NCBI RefSeq assembly: GCF_950295315.1
Contig: NC_080171.1
Coordinates: forward strand, 31,116,361 to 31,180,360
Reading direction: 5' to 3'
DNA from: Erinaceus europaeus
Taxonomy: Eukaryota; Chordata; Mammalia; Eulipotyphla; Erinaceidae
Length of the DNA: 64,000 nucleotides
Made by a program: the position numbers and the translations under genes. The notes beneath the pieces are model-generated. The model was not told the DNA's origin, ran no database searches, and was given only the letters and a program-made list of their open reading frames with translations. Shown here in pieces: positions 10,642-22,450 of the stretch (its first letter is position 1; the number at the start of each line of letters is the position of its first letter).

Positions 10642-12363
10642 TAGGGGGAGCCTGATTTATATTCTGCCGGCAGGCTGAAATAAAAACACAGTGATAGTAA
10701 GACAAGACTGACAAAATTCCCCATAACCAGTTTAATGAATATGTGTTTTTTGTTTCTTTGATTGGTTGGTTGATTGATTTTTGTTTTTTGTTGTTTTTAA
10801 TGTGTTCAGCACTTTATAACTTGTAGTATGGAAGGCAGTGCAACTTCCCTAATACCTGTTTGGGGAAAGCCTAGAATATAACTATCAAATGTATTATTCT
10901 TTCTATAGCCACTTCCCCACCCCCTACCCTCACTGTCAGGCCAGATGGAGAGTCTGCCCCCACCTCCCCACCCTCACCCCACAATGTGACTATTGGCATA
11001 TGAAAGGACCCTGTGAAAATCCATCATTAATGGCTAGTGCTTAATGCACTTCAGAATCACCAATAACACAGCTTTCAATAGCAAATTTTATCAATACATT
11101 CAGGAACCAGTCTAATCAGACATACCAAACAACATATACCAGTGAATTATAGTCAGAGTTAAGGACCCAGAAAAAGCAGATGGACAGGTGGACATGAGGA
11201 TTACTTGTACAGACGATAGGTCATTTCTCCAGACAAGCTAATCAGAGATGAGGATAGCAGGTACTTTTTCAGGGAAGAGGGAGGGAGGAGGGTGGGGAGG
11301 CTTTATATTGTTTTGTTTGCTTTGCCACATAACAGCCATTAGCAAATGTAATATGTCTCTTGTGACATTTTTTGCACCTCTTGTATTATAAAGAGGCATT
11401 GAGTGAGGAGTTAGGAATACAGCACTCACTGTACTCCTGGTTTAACTCCTGCCTAGAAGGACATTTCAAGAATTAAAGAGGCATATTAGTTGCTGAGCCC
11501 TGCAGGCCAGGCTGACCCATTCTCCCCTTGTGATTTGATCACTGTGTATCACACTTTAGGGGAGCCCAGAAAGAAGGTTCTGAATGCTTGCATTTCCAGT
11601 GTATGAATGAATGGGCACCAACACAGCTTCAGTTCAAGCTTCCTTGTAACCATGTCTACTGTAGTTACAACCACACTGAAATGTTTCCTTATAACCTTAT
11701 GGAACTAGCAGGAAAGACCAGTGCAAGTTTGATCCAAGATCAAAATACTTCCTGCTTGGCTTCAATGAGACATAATCTTGTTTACATTCAGTCCCACTCA
11801 CAAACTGTCACACAGACTCCAGAGAAGGCAAATGAAAGCAGAATGTGGAACTCCAGTTAAAAGCACCAGAATGTGTACTTAAAAGTCTCCATGAGAATAC
11901 TGTCTTAAGGTTCTTACAATAACAGCAACAACAAATGGCAATTGTGTGAGTTGAAAGATGAGTAACTGACCTCACTGTGGTAACCAGTTCACAACACATC
12001 AGATCAGCACAAAATATACTTGAGATTTACAGTGCCATGCCTCATTTCTGTTTCCAAGGAGCTGGGATTTAAATCTTGTTAATCAACAAAAAAGGGATTG
12101 TGGACTTTCAAAAGCCAGTTAGCTTCCTGGAGTACTGGAAATAGATGTTGGTTTCACCTAGAATAGTGATAAGGGATCGTTAGCAGGAGGACAGTTTGCA
12201 AGTTGAATTCCTGCTGGAAAGACAACTAGAAACTGCCACTATGTCCCTTTTGATCCTGGGACATCTGAGGTGACTGTTATTGCTATTGATTTTGCTATCT
12301 CCTCTCCCCACCACCACCAACACAGGCTCATGCTGGTAATACACACATCCAGATACAAATTCA
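9867..12363. other. single-copy-looking DNA with short CA and TA repeats
   Basis: It contains (TA)n at 10567-10580 and (CA)n at about 10611-10639. Open frames at 11588-11860 and 11238-11429 lack recognisable domains. No mobile element was recognised with confidence. Confidence 0.5.

Positions 12364-12412
<49 letters not shown>
12364..12412. repeat. (CA)n microsatellite
   Basis: About 24 uninterrupted CA units. Confidence 0.98.
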
Positions 12413-12414
<2 letters not shown>

Positions 12415-12782
12415 ACTTATGCAAATTGTCACTGAATGGAGATAGAGCACTAGAAAAAGGACTTCCACACCTCTGCAGAAGGAGGGGAGTGGAGTGGGTG
12501 TACAGGGCATAGGTGGCTGATGGTGGACAAGGACCTATAAGTTAGAGGGTAAGAGGGTTATGCTAATGCCTGTTTTGGGAAGATGTACCCATTTGTAACG
12601 ACTGTACTGTAAACCATTAATCCCCCCCAAAATGATTTCGATTGGTTCAAAAATATAATAATCAGTGATAAATAAAAGAAATAGGACTACCTTGGAAAGA
12701 AGGTCTACTTCAGCGTATAATTAAATCAATCCTGGGTAGCTCAGCTTTCAGAATCCTGGGGACCAGAGTCTAGAACTATGAT
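12413..12782. other. unassigned DNA, possible L1 3' remnant
   Basis: 'actgtaaaccattaatcccc' near 12605 resembles the extreme 3' end of the local L1 family, but the rest does not align clearly to any other copy here. Confidence 0.35.
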
Positions 12783-13062
12783 TATTGCTGGGGCTTGGTG
12801 CTGGCACTAGGAATCTACCACTCCTGGCAGCCATTTTTTCCTTTCTTTTTATTTTATTTGATAGGACAGAGAGAAATTGAGAGGGAAGAGGAAGAGAGAC
12901 AGAGAGGGATAGAGAAATATAGACACCTACAGCCCTGCTTCACTACCTGTGAAGTGGGCCACTTCAGGTGGGGCATGGGGGTTTAAACTTGGGTCCTTAT
13001 GTGGGTCCTTGCGCATAGTATTATGTGTGCTTAACCAGGTGCTCCACTGCCCCCAGCCCTCA
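12783..13062 (-). mobile_element. SINE family a with 3' extension block, antisense
   Basis: It starts with 'attgctggggcttggtgctg', the reverse of the extension block 'cagcaataaccctggagg', then the reversed body 'gataggacagagagaaattg' and a head ending 'tgcttaaccaggtgctccac'. Confidence 0.88.
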
Positions 13063-13237
13063 GGTAAAACATTCAATCAAGTTTTGAGATAAGAACAGGT
13101 AGGATTGGATTGGTTTCTTATTGTAAGAGTGATAAATTACTATTAAATATAGGAACTTAAGATAACACAAATGCATTATCTCCTAGTTCTGGAGATAAGA
13201 AATCCTAAGTGGGTCTCACTGATGTAAACCTGAGGTT

Positions 13238-13420
13238 TCTTTTATTAGATAGGACAGAGATATTGAAAGAGGAGGGGGAGATAGGGAGAAAGACAGACAC
13301 CTTCAGACCTGTCTCACTGTGAAGCTTCCCTTTTGTAGGTAGGGGCCCGGGGGTTGAATCTGGATCCTTGTTCATGGTAATGTGCATGCTCATCTGGGTG
13401 TATGACCACCTGGCCCTAGT
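13238..13420 (-). mobile_element. SINE family b-like, antisense, diverged
   Basis: Reversed body 'agataggacagagatattga', then 'gacagacaccttcagacctg', 'gggggttgaatctggatcct' and a head remnant 'catgctcatctgggtgtatg'. Confidence 0.8.
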
Positions 13421-15139
13421 ATAACATATTTCACTTCAATAGGTATCCCTCTCAAGACAAATTCTCCTAGATGTTAGCCTTTAAATCAATCATTTACCAT
13501 TAGTTTACTGGTTAAATAGAACACATGCACAATTGCCCATGTTTATGTAATTGCAACCTAAAGGCAAAAAGAAAAGTAAAAGAGTGGTGGAAGTAACAAA
13601 ACTAGACAAATCTTATACAGATTACCACCGTTATAAACAAAACAAAATCATATATAGTCGAAGGAGAAAATGGTGCCTAGACCAGTCACTGACTGCCTTT
13701 TGCAACAGTCAACCACTGTTAAGACCAAAACATAAAATAAAATTAGTCCAAATTATTAGGAGCCTGAGCCAAGAAGACCAGAAAGAAAGACAAGAGGGTA
13801 AACTATTATGAGGAAGGAAATATGTGTTCCAGATAATCAGTTCAGGAAGTCCAAGTAGGATTATCTAAAAAGATAATGGAAGAGGAATAGAAAAATTATG
13901 AGTAATTATGATGAAATGGCATTTACTTTCAGACTGAATATTCTCTGCACACTGAATGAAAACAAAATCATGAAAATGGAATTTCAAAATCAAACATAAA
14001 TTTAAAAAATAATGACTCATATGCAGAGAATTGGTAGTCAAAATAACATCCACTTCAAACTTCAAAATGAAAATTATCCTCAACTAGAATGCTACCCAGT
14101 CAAATGATCAAAGGAAATGAAGGAAATGGAATTTTCAGACAGGCTCTCAAAAATGTATTCAGTGCCCTTTTTTATGGATGTTAATGGAAGATGTATTCTG
14201 ACAAAATAATAGCTGGTACATGCATGGCACTTTCTGTACCAAGTACTCTTGGAAATGCTTTGTAAGTATTAATTAGTTCGGAACTTACTATACTCCTATG
14301 AGTCCTATGAGATAGGTGCTTTTATCAAACTCCATTTTTTCCAACCAGTTAGACTAGTAAGATGATTTGCTGTAAATCTACCATCTCTGTGTAGTATAGA
14401 AAGAAAGGATAAACTAGGGGAAGAAAAAAAAAAGAGGCCCAGATCAAAAAGAATTCAACCAAGAAAATGGCAGAACTCAGAGTGATGCAATGTGTCACTC
14501 AAGATGCTCACTCATCTCTTAATATTGATCATAGCTGATCCAGTTTGAAGCTGAAAGTTGGAGAACTCTAGAAGGGAACTCAGCAACGGAAAAGACTTGA
14601 CTGACAAGTAAGCTGACATTTTTTTTGCTATATCCCCTCAGATCAGTATATGACAGACCCGATGGAATATAATCATAGCATGCATTTGACTCCATGGCTA
14701 AGACATCAATTCTGAGTGTGATTTTACAAAAATTGTGATGATACAAAATTAATAAAACACTGAGTGAGAGACCAGTCTACATCTCTCTTAGGACTATTTG
14801 TCAACACTCATCACATATTTAGCACAATGACTACATTCTGTACAATCTGCTTTTATACCTTGCAGAATACCATCAAGAGCTTTTGGAAGATGTTCCTAAT
14901 TCTAGTGGACTGTCTCTGGAATTTTACTGGGGAAAGTGTTTTCACACTTCCTCTTAAACCCATAGAATGTAGAAAGTGCTTGGAAATTTCAACACCAGAT
15001 ATAATGAGTCTTTCGGTAGATTTGGTCATTATTGTTCACAATAAGCAGCATAACCACAACAACAACACAAGACAGAGTTGGCATTTGTTTTGTTGTAAGA
15101 CACCTTACCCACTTCAAGTTTCACCCTTCATTTCTCTCC
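13421..15139. other. single-copy-looking DNA
   Basis: Frames at 13551-13811, 14519-14746 and 14764-15240 have no recognisable domains; the last runs into a SINE. I see no mobile element in 13421-15100. Confidence 0.5.
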
Positions 15140-15225
15140 CCCCCCCTTTTTTTTTCCCTCCAAGGTTACTGCTGGGGCTCAGTACCTGCTTGAGTCCACT
15201 GCTCTTGTGGCCATTTTTCTTTATT

Positions 15226-15372
15226 TTTTTAAATATTTAATTTATTTATTAATGAGAAAGACAGGAGAGAGAAAGAACCAGACATCACTCTGGCACATGT
15301 GCTGCCGGGACGAAGTCAGGACCTCATGCTTGAGAGTCCAAAGCTTTATCACTGCGCCACCTCCAGGACCAC
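15226..15372 (-). mobile_element. SINE family d, antisense, nested
   Basis: 'aatgagaaagacaggagaga' followed by 'ccagacatcactctggcaca', 'tgctgccgggacgaagtcag' and 'tttatcactgcgccacctcc'. It matches the sense copy at 24.28 kb and the antisense copy at 43.74 kb. Confidence 0.88.
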
Positions 15373-15504
15373 ATGACCATTTTTCTTTTCTTTCCTTTTC
15401 TTTCTCTCTTTCTTTTTTCTTCCTTTATTTCCTCCCCCCTTTTTTTTTTGATAAAACAGGGAGAAATTGAGAAGGGAAGGGAAGATAGGGAGAGGGGGTG
15501 GTGC

Positions 15505-15715
15505 TTAAGCACATAGTACAAAGCGCAAAAACCCACACAAGGACTCACGCAAGGATTCCGGTTCAAGCAGTGGTGAAGCAGGTATATGGTGTCTTTCTCT
15601 CCTTCTCTACCTCTCCATTTCTCTCTGTCAAATAAATAAATAAATAAATAGCCACCAGAAGTAGTGGATTCGTAGTGCTGGCACCAAGCCCCTGCAATAA
15701 CCCTGGAGGCAAAAC
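15505..15715 (+). mobile_element. SINE family a, sense, internally deleted, nested
   Basis: It has 'gtgcttaagcacatagtaca', a shortened B-box/body region, TAAATAAATAAA, and then the sense extension block 'agtagtggattcgtagtgct' and 'gcaataaccctggaggcaaa'. Confidence 0.82.
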
Positions 15716-16010
15716 AAAAAAGAGGGAGAAAGATAGGCACCCACAAACCTGCCTCACCGCTTGACCCGCCCAAACAGGTAGACAGTCTGGAGGTCTAACC
15801 GGGATCCTTGCACTTAGTACTATGTGCACTTAACCCAGTGTGCCACTGCCCAACCCCAGTTCCCACCTTGTTTCATAAGTACCACTGATCAGTGAGATCA
15901 TTCAGTAATTATGCTTATCACCTGAAGTGATTCCTTGAAGTTCCATCCAGGAGACGGAAAAAGAGATTTTATCATTTCTGACAATTGAGTAGTATCCCCT
16001 TGTGTATATA

Positions 16011-16016
16011 TACCAC
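16011..16016. repeat. 6-bp target-site duplication, left copy
   Basis: 'taccac', repeated exactly at 16510-16515 and completing the interrupted L1 sequence 'tataccacagctt'. Confidence 0.88.
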
Positions 16017-16509
16017 TGTTGTAGAGCCAGATGTTGTAGTGCGCGGGCCGCAGAGAAGAGAGAGAGAGGGTCCGGAGCGAAGAGGAAACACAAATCTTTA
16101 TTCGCGCTGGCACCTCAGAGTTGGGTGTTAGAGAAGCAGCTTGGGCCACGTGGAGGTAGAGAAAATGGCCGCCTCACGCAGTAACCTTTCCTGCGTCTGA
16201 ACACCAGAGTGGAGCGCCTGCAAGAGATCGAGGTGCGGAAAACAAGGGTCTTTATAGGAGTAGCTTTCGTAAGAATGGGAAGGGGGAGGAGTAACCATAG
16301 CACTCCAGGATAGGATGATAACTCTTGTGAGAATGGGAGGGGGGAGGAGTAACCAGAGCACTCCAGATATCACAGGGATATAGACAATGTCCTGAGGGCA
16401 CAACATGGCTGAACAGGCACTCCGAGAATGTCCCAACTCTCCAAGGAACTAGCAGTAGCCTGAGGGGACAACATGGCAGATGTGACTGCATTGGCACAAT
16501 TTCCCAGCA
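16017..16509 (-). mobile_element. solo LTR of an endogenous retrovirus, probably class II (ERVK-like)
   Basis: On the minus strand it begins TGCTGGGAAATTGT and ends CTACAACA, so it has TG..CA termini. It is flanked by a perfect 6-bp duplication 'taccac' (16011-16016 and 16510-16515). It carries a TATA-like CTATAAAG (plus 16250-16258) and an AATAAA (plus 16097-16102) about 80 bases before its 3' end. It is CpG-richer than its surroundings. No internal retroviral sequence, primer-binding site or polypurine tract flanks it, so it is a recombined solo LTR. Six-base duplications are typical of class II elements; the class call is inference. Confidence 0.88.
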
Positions 16510-16960
16510 TACCACAGCTTGCTTGGCCATTTGTCTGTCATAGGACATGTAGGCTGGTTCCATGTTTAGGCTATTAGAAACTGTGCTGCTATGAACCTCG
16601 GTGTAAACATATTTCTTTGAAAGGCTTTGTGTTTTTTTTTTAATTTGTTTGTTTTTGCTTGTTTGTTTGTATTCTTTAGATAGGTCTCTAAGAGAGGAAT
16701 TGTTGGGTCATAGGGTAGATCCATTTCTAGTGTTCTGAGGATCCTCCAGACTCCTTTCCACAGGGGATAAACCAATGTACATTCCCACCAACACTGTAAA
16801 AATGTTCCTTTTCCCCTACACCCTTAATGTTTCCATCCTTTCTGATCCATATCATTCCCACAGATCTAAAGACTCTCTTTGTTGTCTTTATTTGTATTTC
16901 TCTGAGAATCAGTGGCTTGGAGAACTTTTACAAACATCTGTAGGCCATCTGAATGTCTTT

Positions 16961-17175
16961 AAATTTATTTATTTATTTTTAATTTTTTATTAGTGATTTA
17001 ATAATTATCAACAAGACTATGGGATAAGAAGGGTACAATTCCATACAATTTCCACCACCACCAGAGTTCCACTTCCCATCTTCTCCATTGGGAAGTTCCC
17101 TGCTCTTTATCCCTCTAGGAGTATGGACTAGAGATCTTTATGGGGAACAGAAGGTGTAAGGTCTGGCTTCTGTGT
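16961..17175 (-). mobile_element. L1 3'-terminal fragment, antisense
   Basis: T-rich start, then 'attagtgatttaataattat', 'gggtacaattccatacaatt', 'ttccaccaccaccagagttc' and 'aggagtatggactagagatc'. This short 3' end of the younger 3' UTR type was inserted at the edge of the old L1. Confidence 0.85.

Positions 17176-17218
<43 letters not shown>
17176..17218. repeat. (TTTA)n microsatellite
   Basis: About eleven TTTA units. Confidence 0.95.
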
Positions 17219-17425
17219 CTGTCTCTATCTAGAAACAAAAAATCAAAGTGATTCAAGTCTAACACAACAAATCACATTCCAAAGAATTTATTTCACACGT
17301 TCATATTTTGCTGCATAGTACTCTCATCAAATGTTATTTGAAATGGCAAGCCATAGTCTAAGGATCAAAAAATCCTCCATTACCTAGAAACTGCTCAGAA
17401 TGTTAAATGTTTAATATTTCCTCTC

Positions 17426-17850
17426 CAATGGATGACTCTAAGGAGGTTTATGAGAAGAGTGATGTCAAAAACTCTCTTGCCAGAGAGACAGGCTGGGAGT
17501 ATGGATCGACCTATCAATGCCCATGTTCATCGGGGAAGCAATTACAAGAGCCAGACCTTCCACATTCTGTACCCCACAGTACTCCCAGAGGGATAAAGAA
17601 TAGGAAAGCTATGAGGGGAGGGGATGGGATACAGAGTTCTGATGGTGGGAATTGTATGGGGTTGTGCCCCTTTTATATTATGGCTTTGTCAATGTTTCCT
17701 TTTTATAGATGAAAAAATTTTTTAAAAAGAATACGAAAGGTATCAGGGAAGGGGATGGGATACAGACTTCTGGTGGTCAGAATTTTGTGGAGTTGTTACC
17801 CTCTTATCCTACGGTTTTTGTCAGTTTTTCTTTTTTTATAAATAAAAATT
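17426..17850 (+). mobile_element. L1 3' end with its terminal block present twice in tandem
   Basis: The first copy runs about 17480-17720 ('aggctgggagtatggatcga' to 'aatgtttcctttttatagat'). The terminal part then recurs at 17737-17850 ('gtatcagggaaggggatggg' to 'tttataaataaaaatt'). The two copies are diverged. Confidence 0.82.
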
Positions 17851-19421
17851 AAAACAAAAAGATATCAATGCTTTGGGCTTAAAAAAATGAAAAAAAGAAA
17901 GAACAAAAAATTCTCTTCCCTTCAAAACAAGCACAAACAGTCGATCTAAGAAAAGCAACTCAGGGCCCCACAAATGCATCTTTTTCCTTTTCTACAGAGG
18001 ACTGCAGGTAGTTTCAAGTCAGAAGGTGACTTGATGGAACCCACTTCCCTCACTTGTAATTTCTTTAAATGCCAAAAATCTTAACACTGCCTCTCAACAG
18101 CTCCATGTAACATTTAACACACGTGACCTCACTTGAATTTCTTTAAGTGCTTTAAAAATACATTATCATCTCATCTCAATTTACAACAGGGTCTTAAAGA
18201 AATGTCATTCCTTGAAATGAAATGTTACAGGACTCACAGTTGCAGAGCACTGTGACAAAGCCAGGCAGATGGTTGACATCTCATCCCACACCACACACAG
18301 AGCAAGAAAACACATATTGGCCTGGTCCAAAATTCCCAACATCAAAGATGGCCCTCAAAGGGTACACACATGCCTGTTCAAACAGAGAGTACAGATTTCC
18401 GGGGCACCCTGATACATTCCACAAATTGCTACATAGTCATTTAGTCCAAACCAGAGGAACAGAGGACTTTGAGAATGACCCTGGAATCTGCAGTGTCTCC
18501 CAGGACCATGTGTCTCTACGAGTAGAGAAAGAGAACTCTAAATTATTCCCCCCTAGAAAGCCTGGCCCACTGATCCTTATCTCTGATGCTAGAATGCCTT
18601 GTGATGAAGTTCTGAAAAGGGGGAAAATCCAACTCTGAATCAGACCCTCTGGCATTCCCTTAAGAAGAAAGTTTCCCAAAGGGTCTTCACTGATAACTTA
18701 TATCATATATGCAGACTTTGAAGAATCTTTTTCCCCATGCACAGCCTTAAAAAAGCACTGGAAATCAAGAACAGGGGGCACCAACTCCCATGACATAAAA
18801 CCACACCAAATGTTATATGGCATAAACTATAGTAAGATAACTGAAGAGAAAGATTGTGCTTCCTAAAGCTTACATCCCACTCTTAAACTTGTCTGACAGG
18901 CATTGATCCTAAGTCTGGAATCAATTTACATCCCCAAAATAATGAATTAAAACAAGCTGCACAGAAACAGAGACCTCTGAGCAAGAGCCTTCTAAAGACC
19001 CAATGAGTCTAAAGGCATGGAGCTATAGAGAAGGTAAGGAGGTTACTTAAATTGTATGATTTCAGCTCCACAAGTCCCTCTGGGTCCGCTTGCTTACTTT
19101 GGGTGGGTTGAGCACTTCGGAGCCACTAGGGTCAGTTTAGATACATATTAAATGCAGTTATTAGACACCACTCCTATAAAATGAATTCCTTTGCAATGAA
19201 TGTAATTATTCGCTAAATATTTATGGAACAATTAAAATTCAAGGCAATGGGAACACAGGCAAGAAGGCAGCAGAATCTATCCACAAGGTAGTTTTCTGGA
19301 AGCACCTGAAAGACAGCCATCATGAAGAAATGCTATTTAGTATCATTTATGAACATTCATTATTATTTTTTGTAGGCACAGAATGTAAATATCCATTCCT
19401 TAAGTTGTCTATTGGTTACTT
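17851..19421. other. single-copy-looking DNA, no recognised repeat
   Basis: One of the larger repeat-free stretches. The longest frame, 18222-18638 plus (138 codons), has no recognisable domain, signal peptide or membrane segment, and is opposed by an open minus frame at 18437-18679. I do not call a gene. Confidence 0.5.
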
Positions 19422-20850
19422 TTTTTTTTTTTTTTAGCAATTTAATAATGATCAATAAGACTGTGAGTTAAGAGGGGTACAATTCCATACAATTCCCACC
19501 ACCAAAGTTCTGTATCCCATACCTTCCACTGGAAGGTTCCCTATTCTTCAATCCTCTGGGAGTATGGACCAAAGTTCTTTATGGGGTGCAGAAGGTGGGA
19601 GGTCTGGCTTCTATAATTGCTTTTCTGATGAACATGGGCATTGGCCAGTCAATCCATACTCCCAGCCTGTTTCTGTCTTTCCATAATGGGATAGGACTCT
19701 GGGGACGTGGGGTTCCAAGACACATTAGTGAGGTCGACTGCCTAGGGAAATCAGGTTGGCCTCATGATAGCATCTGCAAGTGGCTGAAAAGCATTAAGAT
19801 GTAAAGCAGAACAAATTGTTTAAGAATCAGGAAACTAAACATAAAAGTATAGCAGGTGAGATTCGATGTCTTCATCTTGGAAGAAGCTAGGATATTTTAG
19901 GTATATCCAAGGGGCCCATGACTTTACTAATTTAGCCTGAGCCTGACAGCTAGCATGCAATTGAAATGAAAGTATTGTCTGGGAAAAAATGGTGTCAGAG
20001 TTGACAATAGGACTAGAAAGTGGGGTCAGGGCAGAGAGTAGCTCCCAAATATAAGAAGAGTATATAAATATCATTAACTGTAAACCCCATGAATCTGACC
20101 TAGGGCCCATGTCTATTCATATTTAGTATAGGAGCCTATGCAACTTCTGCATCCCTGTCAGTCTGAGCTTGCATAGCTAGAAACATTCTAGGTTGCACTC
20201 ATTTCAGGACCAATCTACCTCAAGTGCCAGAGTATGTTGACCTAGCCTCCCTTAGGAGAGTTGGGCAATTTCTATCACTGTTAATTCTACATTTAGGGCA
20301 AAGTCCTGTACAGGCCCACAAGATGTTATTTATGATGTTATTCCTGATGGAGATGACCAGTGATGCTGGAAAGAGGGATCTGTTAAGAGGTCTAGGCCCA
20401 TCATATCTAAGTGGGAATCCCAGGATTCCCTGACTAGGGCCGTTAATGATGGGGTGGCCTGGTAGTGACCAAAAGGGCCATCATTAAAGTGTGTTGGTCT
20501 CTTGCCCTTATCCAGCTTTTGTAGTCCTTACTTTATCTGACAGGGTTAGACTTAGACTTAAAGTGATTGATGGAAATGAAATAGGAACTGAGTGAGGAGA
20601 TATCTAGGTCTAAGTATAAAATATCTGATTAAGTACTTTATGGTGTCTTTTTTAGGTCTTTCTACTTACTTGCTATGCTTATTGACTCACTGCAGACTAT
20701 TGAGCACTTTTACTTTAAGGTATACATTTCCCCCTCACTTATGGATACATTTGCTCATATCCCCTATCTCACAGGCCCTGGTCTATATCTAGGTTCTATA
20801 ACTTTACTAGGAGCTGTGCCCAAAATAGAATTAAGGAGTCCTATGAGGTA
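19422..20850 (-). mobile_element. L1 3' UTR, antisense, long (ancestral) form
   Basis: Poly(T) at 19422-19436 is the reversed tail. The terminal block ('gggtacaattccatacaatt', 'tgctttt..gatgaacatggg') follows. From about 19860 a further block of about 0.9 kb matches, on the opposite strand, the extra module at 44.98-45.71 kb (for example 'gggagctactctctgccctg' here versus 'gggagcgactctttcctaac' there). Confidence 0.85.
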
Positions 20851-21031
20851 GGAAAGATCTCAATGGAATACTATTCAGCTATTAATAACAATGAACACAC
20901 CTTCTTCAACCCATCTTGGATGGAGCTTGAAGGAATTATGTTAAGTGAGATAAGCCAGAAAGAGAAAGATGAGTATGGGATGATCCCACTCATAAACAGA
21001 AGTTGAGAAAGAAGAACAGAAAGGAAAACAC

Positions 21032-21379
21032 AGGGGCTGGGTGGTAGTGCAGCGGGTTAAGCACATATGGTGCAAAGCGCAAGGACCAGCTTAAAGATTC
21101 CGGTTCAAGCCCCCAGCTCCCCACCTGCAGGGGGGTTGCTTCACAAGTGGTGAAGTAGGTCTGCAGGTGTTTGTCTTTCTCTCCCCCCTCTGTCTTCCTC
21201 TCCTCTCTCGATTTCTCTCTGTCCTATCCAACAACAATGGCAATGATAACAACAATAATAAACAAGGGCAACAAAAGGGAAAAAATAGCTTCCAGGAGCA
21301 GTGGATTTGTAGTGCAGGCACTGAGCCCCAGCAATAACCCTAGAGGTGAAAGAAAAAAAGAAAGAAAGGAAGAAAGGAA

Positions 21380-21428
<49 letters not shown>

Positions 21429-21435
21429 GAACGAA
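21032..21435 (+). mobile_element. SINE family a with 3' extension and (AAAG)n tail
   Basis: Head 'gggctgggtggtagtgcagc', B-box-like 'ggttcaagcc', extension block 'gagcagtggatttgtagtgc' and 'cagcaataaccctagaggtg'. Its A-tail has become an AAAG microsatellite (about 21350-21428). Confidence 0.92.
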
Positions 21436-21774
21436 AATGCAGAATTTGAGTTTGAAGTATTGCACCAAAGTAAAAAACTCGGGGCTGGGAGCAGGGGTAG
21501 ATTTTCAGCTTCACTGTAGAGGGGCTGGGGTAGGGGCACAGACCTTGGGTGGCAGGAATGGTGTTAATGTATACTCCTATTTATAAGACTATAATTTATA
21601 GTATAACTTATAGTCTTATAAATCACTATTCAATCAATAATAGGGTAAAATAGATTGTATGTCTCAAGCTTTTCAATGCACAGACTTTAGTGTTGAGTAT
21701 GTATTCCTTCAACCTAAGAATTTAAGATATCAAATTAGTAAACTGACTGAATTTTAACACTGGGCTTAAATTGT

Positions 21775-21925
21775 TTGGTTTTTTGTTTGTTTGTTTGGTT
21801 GGCTTACCAAAGGACTGATCATTTCTGGCTTATGGTGGTGCAAGGGATTGAACCTGGGACTTTGGAGTGTCAGGCATGAAAGTCTCTCTCTGCATAATCA
21901 TTATGCTATATACTCCTGTCCAAGG
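21775..21925 (-). mobile_element. SINE family c, antisense
   Basis: T-rich tail, 'ctggcttatggtggtgcaag', 'ggattgaacctgggactttg' and 'gcataatcattatgctatat'. It splits the L1 3' UTR phrase 'gggcttaaat', which recurs on both sides. Confidence 0.88.
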
Positions 21926-22197
21926 CTTAAATTATCAATGCATTTCTAATAATAACTTTTGTTTTGAAATATTACATCAATTATAATTTAAGACCTGGGA
22001 GACCAGAAGCAACCAATCTTGACAGTATATAAGATACAGTTATTTGTAAATTGCATTAAATAGCATAAATAGCATTAAATAACATAAAAAAGGTCTTGAA
22101 TGATACATCAAATCCTAATCATGTGATTTTCAAAGTAAATTAAGTTCCTAAATAACTTGGTTACAATAATAATTATCTATTGCCTTCTTTTTTATTC

Positions 22198-22398
22198 CTT
22201 TTTTATTAGCCTTGTGACATTTTATTTATTTATTTATTTATTCTCAAAAAGGAAACACTGACAAAACCATAGGATAAGAGGGGTACAACTCCACACAGTT
22301 CCCACCACCAGAACTCCATATCCCATCCCCTCCCTTGAGAGCTTTCCTATTCTTTAACCCTCTGGGAGTATGGGCCCAAGGTCATTGTGGGATGCAGT
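22198..22398 (-). mobile_element. L1 3'-terminal fragment, antisense
   Basis: T-rich start, then 'aaaccataggataagagggg', 'acagttcccaccaccagaac' and 'ccctctgggagtatgggccc'. It ends where the host L1 3' UTR resumes ('gaactctaagacagcaagga'). Confidence 0.85.
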
Positions 22399-22450
22399 GA
22401 ACTCTAAGACAGCAAGGAACCTTCCTCACTCTCTGTAAAACACGTATTTC

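Larger units (their letters stand above)
15140..15857 (-). mobile_element. SINE family a (antisense) split by two further SINEs
   Basis: The reversed extension block 'ggttactgctggggctcagt' at 15162 and the reversed body and head ('gggagaaattgagaaggg', then 'ggcacccacaaacctgcctc' to 'tgtgccactgcccaacccc' at 15857) belong to one antisense element. It is interrupted by a family d SINE and by a sense family a SINE. Confidence 0.82.
15870..16960 (-). mobile_element. old antisense L1 (ORF2 C-terminal region), split by a solo LTR
   Basis: 'gagtagtatccccttgtgta' leads to 'tataccac' at 16016. After the LTR it continues 'accacagcttgcttggccat', then 'attgttgggtcatagggtag' and 'acattcccaccaacactgta'. 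This is the usual antisense L1 C-terminal series, with heavy divergence. Confidence 0.85.
20860..22450 (+). mobile_element. 5'-truncated L1 (end of ORF2 and mid 3' UTR), interrupted by three insertions
   Basis: It begins 'caatggaatactattcagct' (ORF2 end), followed by 'gagtatgggatgatcccact' and 'aacagaagttgagaaagaag' (ORF2 stop region), then 3' UTR to the 'tctctcagtcctgg' block at about 22460. It is interrupted by a family a SINE (21032-21435), an antisense family c SINE (21775-21925) and an antisense L1 3' end (22198-22398). Confidence 0.85.

Noticed and set aside
14764..15240. 158-codon frame beginning in single-copy DNA
   Set aside because: Its second half runs into a SINE and T-rich tract; there is no recognisable domain.
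18222..18638. 138-codon frame in repeat-free DNA
   Set aside because: No start context, domain, splice sites or codon pattern that I can support, and the opposite strand is equally open.
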